Shown here in pieces: positions 62,035 to 64,000 of a stretch of DNA of 64,000 nucleotides. The stretch is from Lachnospiraceae bacterium NSJ-143 (lineage in GTDB: Bacteria; Bacillota; Clostridia; Lachnospirales; Anaerotignaceae). Where the stretch lies: contig JALIFM010000001.1 of assembly GCA_022867625.1 (NCBI GenBank), positions 620,001 through 684,000 of the forward strand. The letters run 5' to 3'. Every line of letters begins with the position of its first letter. Within the stretch, counting starts at the first letter, position 1. The position numbers and the translations under genes were made by a program. The notes beneath the pieces were generated by a model, which worked only from the letters and a program-made list of their open reading frames with translations, was not told where the DNA came from and did not search any database.

Positions 62035-64000
62035 TTATTTTTTCTTCGGTATCTCAATGCGGTAGTTGACATACTTACCGCCCGTGTCTGCTAAAAGCAC
62101 TGTCCCGTCGTAGGTTTTGCCCGTTTTCGGGGAATAGAGCTTCTTCACGTTCGCCTTGCCGCTTTTCAGCAGGGCGGCGGCAATCTTCGGGGTAAAGGCG
62201 GTTTTGCGTTCCTCGAAAAATCGGTCGTTCTTCCACATGACAAAGGCGCAATCCCGGTTCCCGCAATAGTAGTTTTTCTTTCCCTCGTACACGTCGCCGC
62301 CGCAACGGGGACACTTGCCAAGTACGGGCTTTTCCTCCCGGAACAGGTCTTTCTTGCCGTCCAGAACGGCAGAGTAGGTTTCCACAAGTACCCGCGTCAT
62401 TTCTTCAATGCCCTGCATGAAGCCCTCCGGGTCGGCGGCTCCCTTTGCTATCTGCGTCAGGGCGTTTTCCCATTCGGCGGTGAGCTGCGGGCTTGTCAGG
62501 CTGTCCGGCAGCACACAAACAAGGTTGTTCCCGTCTTTGGTAGGGAGCAGCTGCTTTCCCTTGCGCTCGGCAAATCCGGCAGACACTAACTTTTCAATCA
62601 CGGCGGCGCGGGTGGCGGGAGTTCCAAGCCCCCGGCGTTCCGCGGCCGGGTCGGTTTCTGCGTTCCCGGCGCGTTCCATAGCGGACAAAAGGCTTGCTTC
62701 GGTGTGAGGCTTCGGCGGTGTCGTGTCATGCTCCGTTACTCTTGCGGCGGGGTGTTCAAAGGTCTGCCCATCGGTAAAGGGCGGCAGGGTGTTTTCTCCG
62801 TCCCCGTCCTCCGGGTCTGGCTTTGCTTTCAGCGTTGCCCGGAAACGTGCTTCAAGGTCTTTCCACCCGGCGCATAGCACTGTCTTTCCCCCTTGCGGTA
62901 AATTCGCTGTCAGCACATGAAAAAACCACCGTTACCGCTTCATAGGTGTGCGGCTCGGCGGCGGCAAAGAGCAGACGCACCCCGGCAAGAGTAAGGATAT
63001 TCCTTTCACTTTCCGGCAGCGCGGAAAGGTCTGTTTTTGCAAGCTGCTGTGTGGGGATAATGGCGTGGTGGTCTGATACCTTTTTGCTGTCAAGAGTGCG
63101 GGCGATCTCCGGGGTGAAGTCCGCGCCCTCCATAAAAGGCAGCTTGCCGCAAAGCAGGGCGGCGGTATTCATTGCCGTGTCGCCCATGTCGTCAGTGAGG
63201 AATTGGCTGTCAGTCCGGGGATAGGTCAGCAGCCGTTTTTCGTACAGGGCTTGTGCAAGGTCAAGGGTCTGCTTCGCGGTATAGCCGTAGATTTTATTTG
63301 CTTCCCGCTGCAAGCTCGTTAGGTCAAAGAGCTTCGGCGGGGCTGCGGTTTTCTTCTCTCTGGTAACGGAAACGCATACCGCCTGTGCGCTTTCACAAGC
63401 CGCTTTGAGTGCTTCTGCTTCTTCGGCGGCGGTCAGTTTCCTGCTTGCCGCTTCCACACCGGATAAGTCAAGGCGCACATGGTAATACTTTTCTTTCTTG
63501 AAGCCTGTTATCGCCGAGTCCCGGTCGGCAAGCATTTTTAAGGTTGGGGTCTGCACCCGCCCCACATTTAAGGTTTTGCCATAAAGACAAGAGAAAAGGC
63601 GGGTTGCGTTGATACCGATTATCCAGTCAGCCTTTGCCCTGCATAGCGCGGACGCAAAGAGGGGGTCATATTCTTTTCCGTCTTTGAGGGCAGCAAAGCC
63701 CTGTCTGATTGCGTCGTCCTCCATTGAGGAAATCCAAAGGAGGCGCATGGGCTTGTTGCACTTCGCCACTTCATAGACAAAGCGGAAAATCAATTCGCCC
63801 TCGCGCCCCGCGTCGCAAGCGTTGACGACTTCGGTTACATCAGCGCGGTGCATGAGGTCTTTTAGGATTTTGAATTGCTTTCCCTTGTCGGCGGCGACGG
63901 TATACTGCCAGTCATGGGGCAGGATAGGTAAGGTTTCATAGCTCCATTTCTTGTACTGCTCCACGTAAGCGTCAGCCTGTGCAAGCCCTATCAAATGCCC
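62035..64000 (-). pseudogene. topB: DNA topoisomerase III (topB), frameshifted and cut by window edge
   Basis: Type IA topoisomerase carried by ICEs to resolve transfer DNA. The N-terminal part is read from the right edge to about 62890 (block GRVQTPTLKMLADRD, then TYPRTDSQFLTDDMG with catalytic Tyr). The C-terminal part continues in another frame from about 62890 (KTVLCAGWKDLEARFRATL) down to 62035 and ends with a zinc ribbon (CPRCGGDVYEG). One extra base in a G5A3 run at about 62884-62891 breaks the frame. It may be a true mutation or a sequence error. Confidence 0.85.

Noticed and set aside
1-64000. CRISPR arrays, rRNA and tRNA genes
   Set aside because: No repeat-spacer pattern, no rRNA blocks and no cloverleaf with GTTCGA-type arm was found on reading; a tRNAscan run would be decisive.

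Overview
The window looks like chromosome from an anaerobic, probably spore-forming Clostridia member (Lachnospiraceae-like), cut on its right side by the left part of an integrative and conjugative element (ICE). The host assignment rests on the SCIFF peptide with its radical-SAM maturase, a SpoVT-type sporulation regulator, a eukaryote-like NADP isocitrate dehydrogenase, the order recJ-apt, and Shine-Dalgarno sites close to GGAGG before nearly every gene. No rRNA, tRNA or CRISPR array was seen.

Chromosomal part (1-47260). The end of ecfT and truA precede rplM-rpsI. Next come a large hybrid sensor kinase, an amino acid permease and an OmpR-type two-component pair, then cysK with an HD-domain gene. 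A set of small metabolic genes follows: a DtxR-type regulator, a thioesterase, icd, a PPOX-fold protein, NUDIX, ROK glucokinase and beta-carbonic anhydrase. At 19.4-21.3 kb there is a sigma factor, an anti-sigma gene that is broken by a frameshift as read here, and a small secreted protein. From 22 to 29 kb lie D-amino-acid and cell-wall genes (alr, ddl, murI) with an alanine/glycine symporter, its divergent LysR regulator and spoVT. A polyamine uptake operon (cupin regulator-potABCD) fills 31.2-36.1 kb; its PotA carries an unusual duplicated insertion in the C-terminal TOBE region. The SCIFF peptide and maturase genes run directly into secD-secF, then recJ-apt, rplS, lepB and ychF.

Mobile part (47261-64000, right end outside the window). 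The gene order resembles Tn1549/Tn5382-type ICEs: tyrosine integrase, excisionase, HTH_16 protein, small sigma factor, then a cargo trio (GNAT, TrmO-like, MerR), then an XRE regulator, MobC and a MOBP relaxase on the + strand. A second cargo gene follows, an uncharacterised AT-rich protein with a HEPN-like RNSLVH motif. The - strand then carries Cys-rich VLP, TTRAP, a 314-aa protein, a 1360-aa ArdA/ArdC/YodL/DUF4316 fusion and topoisomerase III. The element shows decay or assembly errors: an in-frame TAA in the sigma gene and a +1 frameshift in topB. It also has two inverted copies of an oriT-like motif, one before mobC and one before the antirestriction fusion. The most interesting candidates are the HEPN-like cargo gene, the antirestriction fusion whose zincin motif seems degenerate, the oriT-like repeat pair and the PotA insertion.
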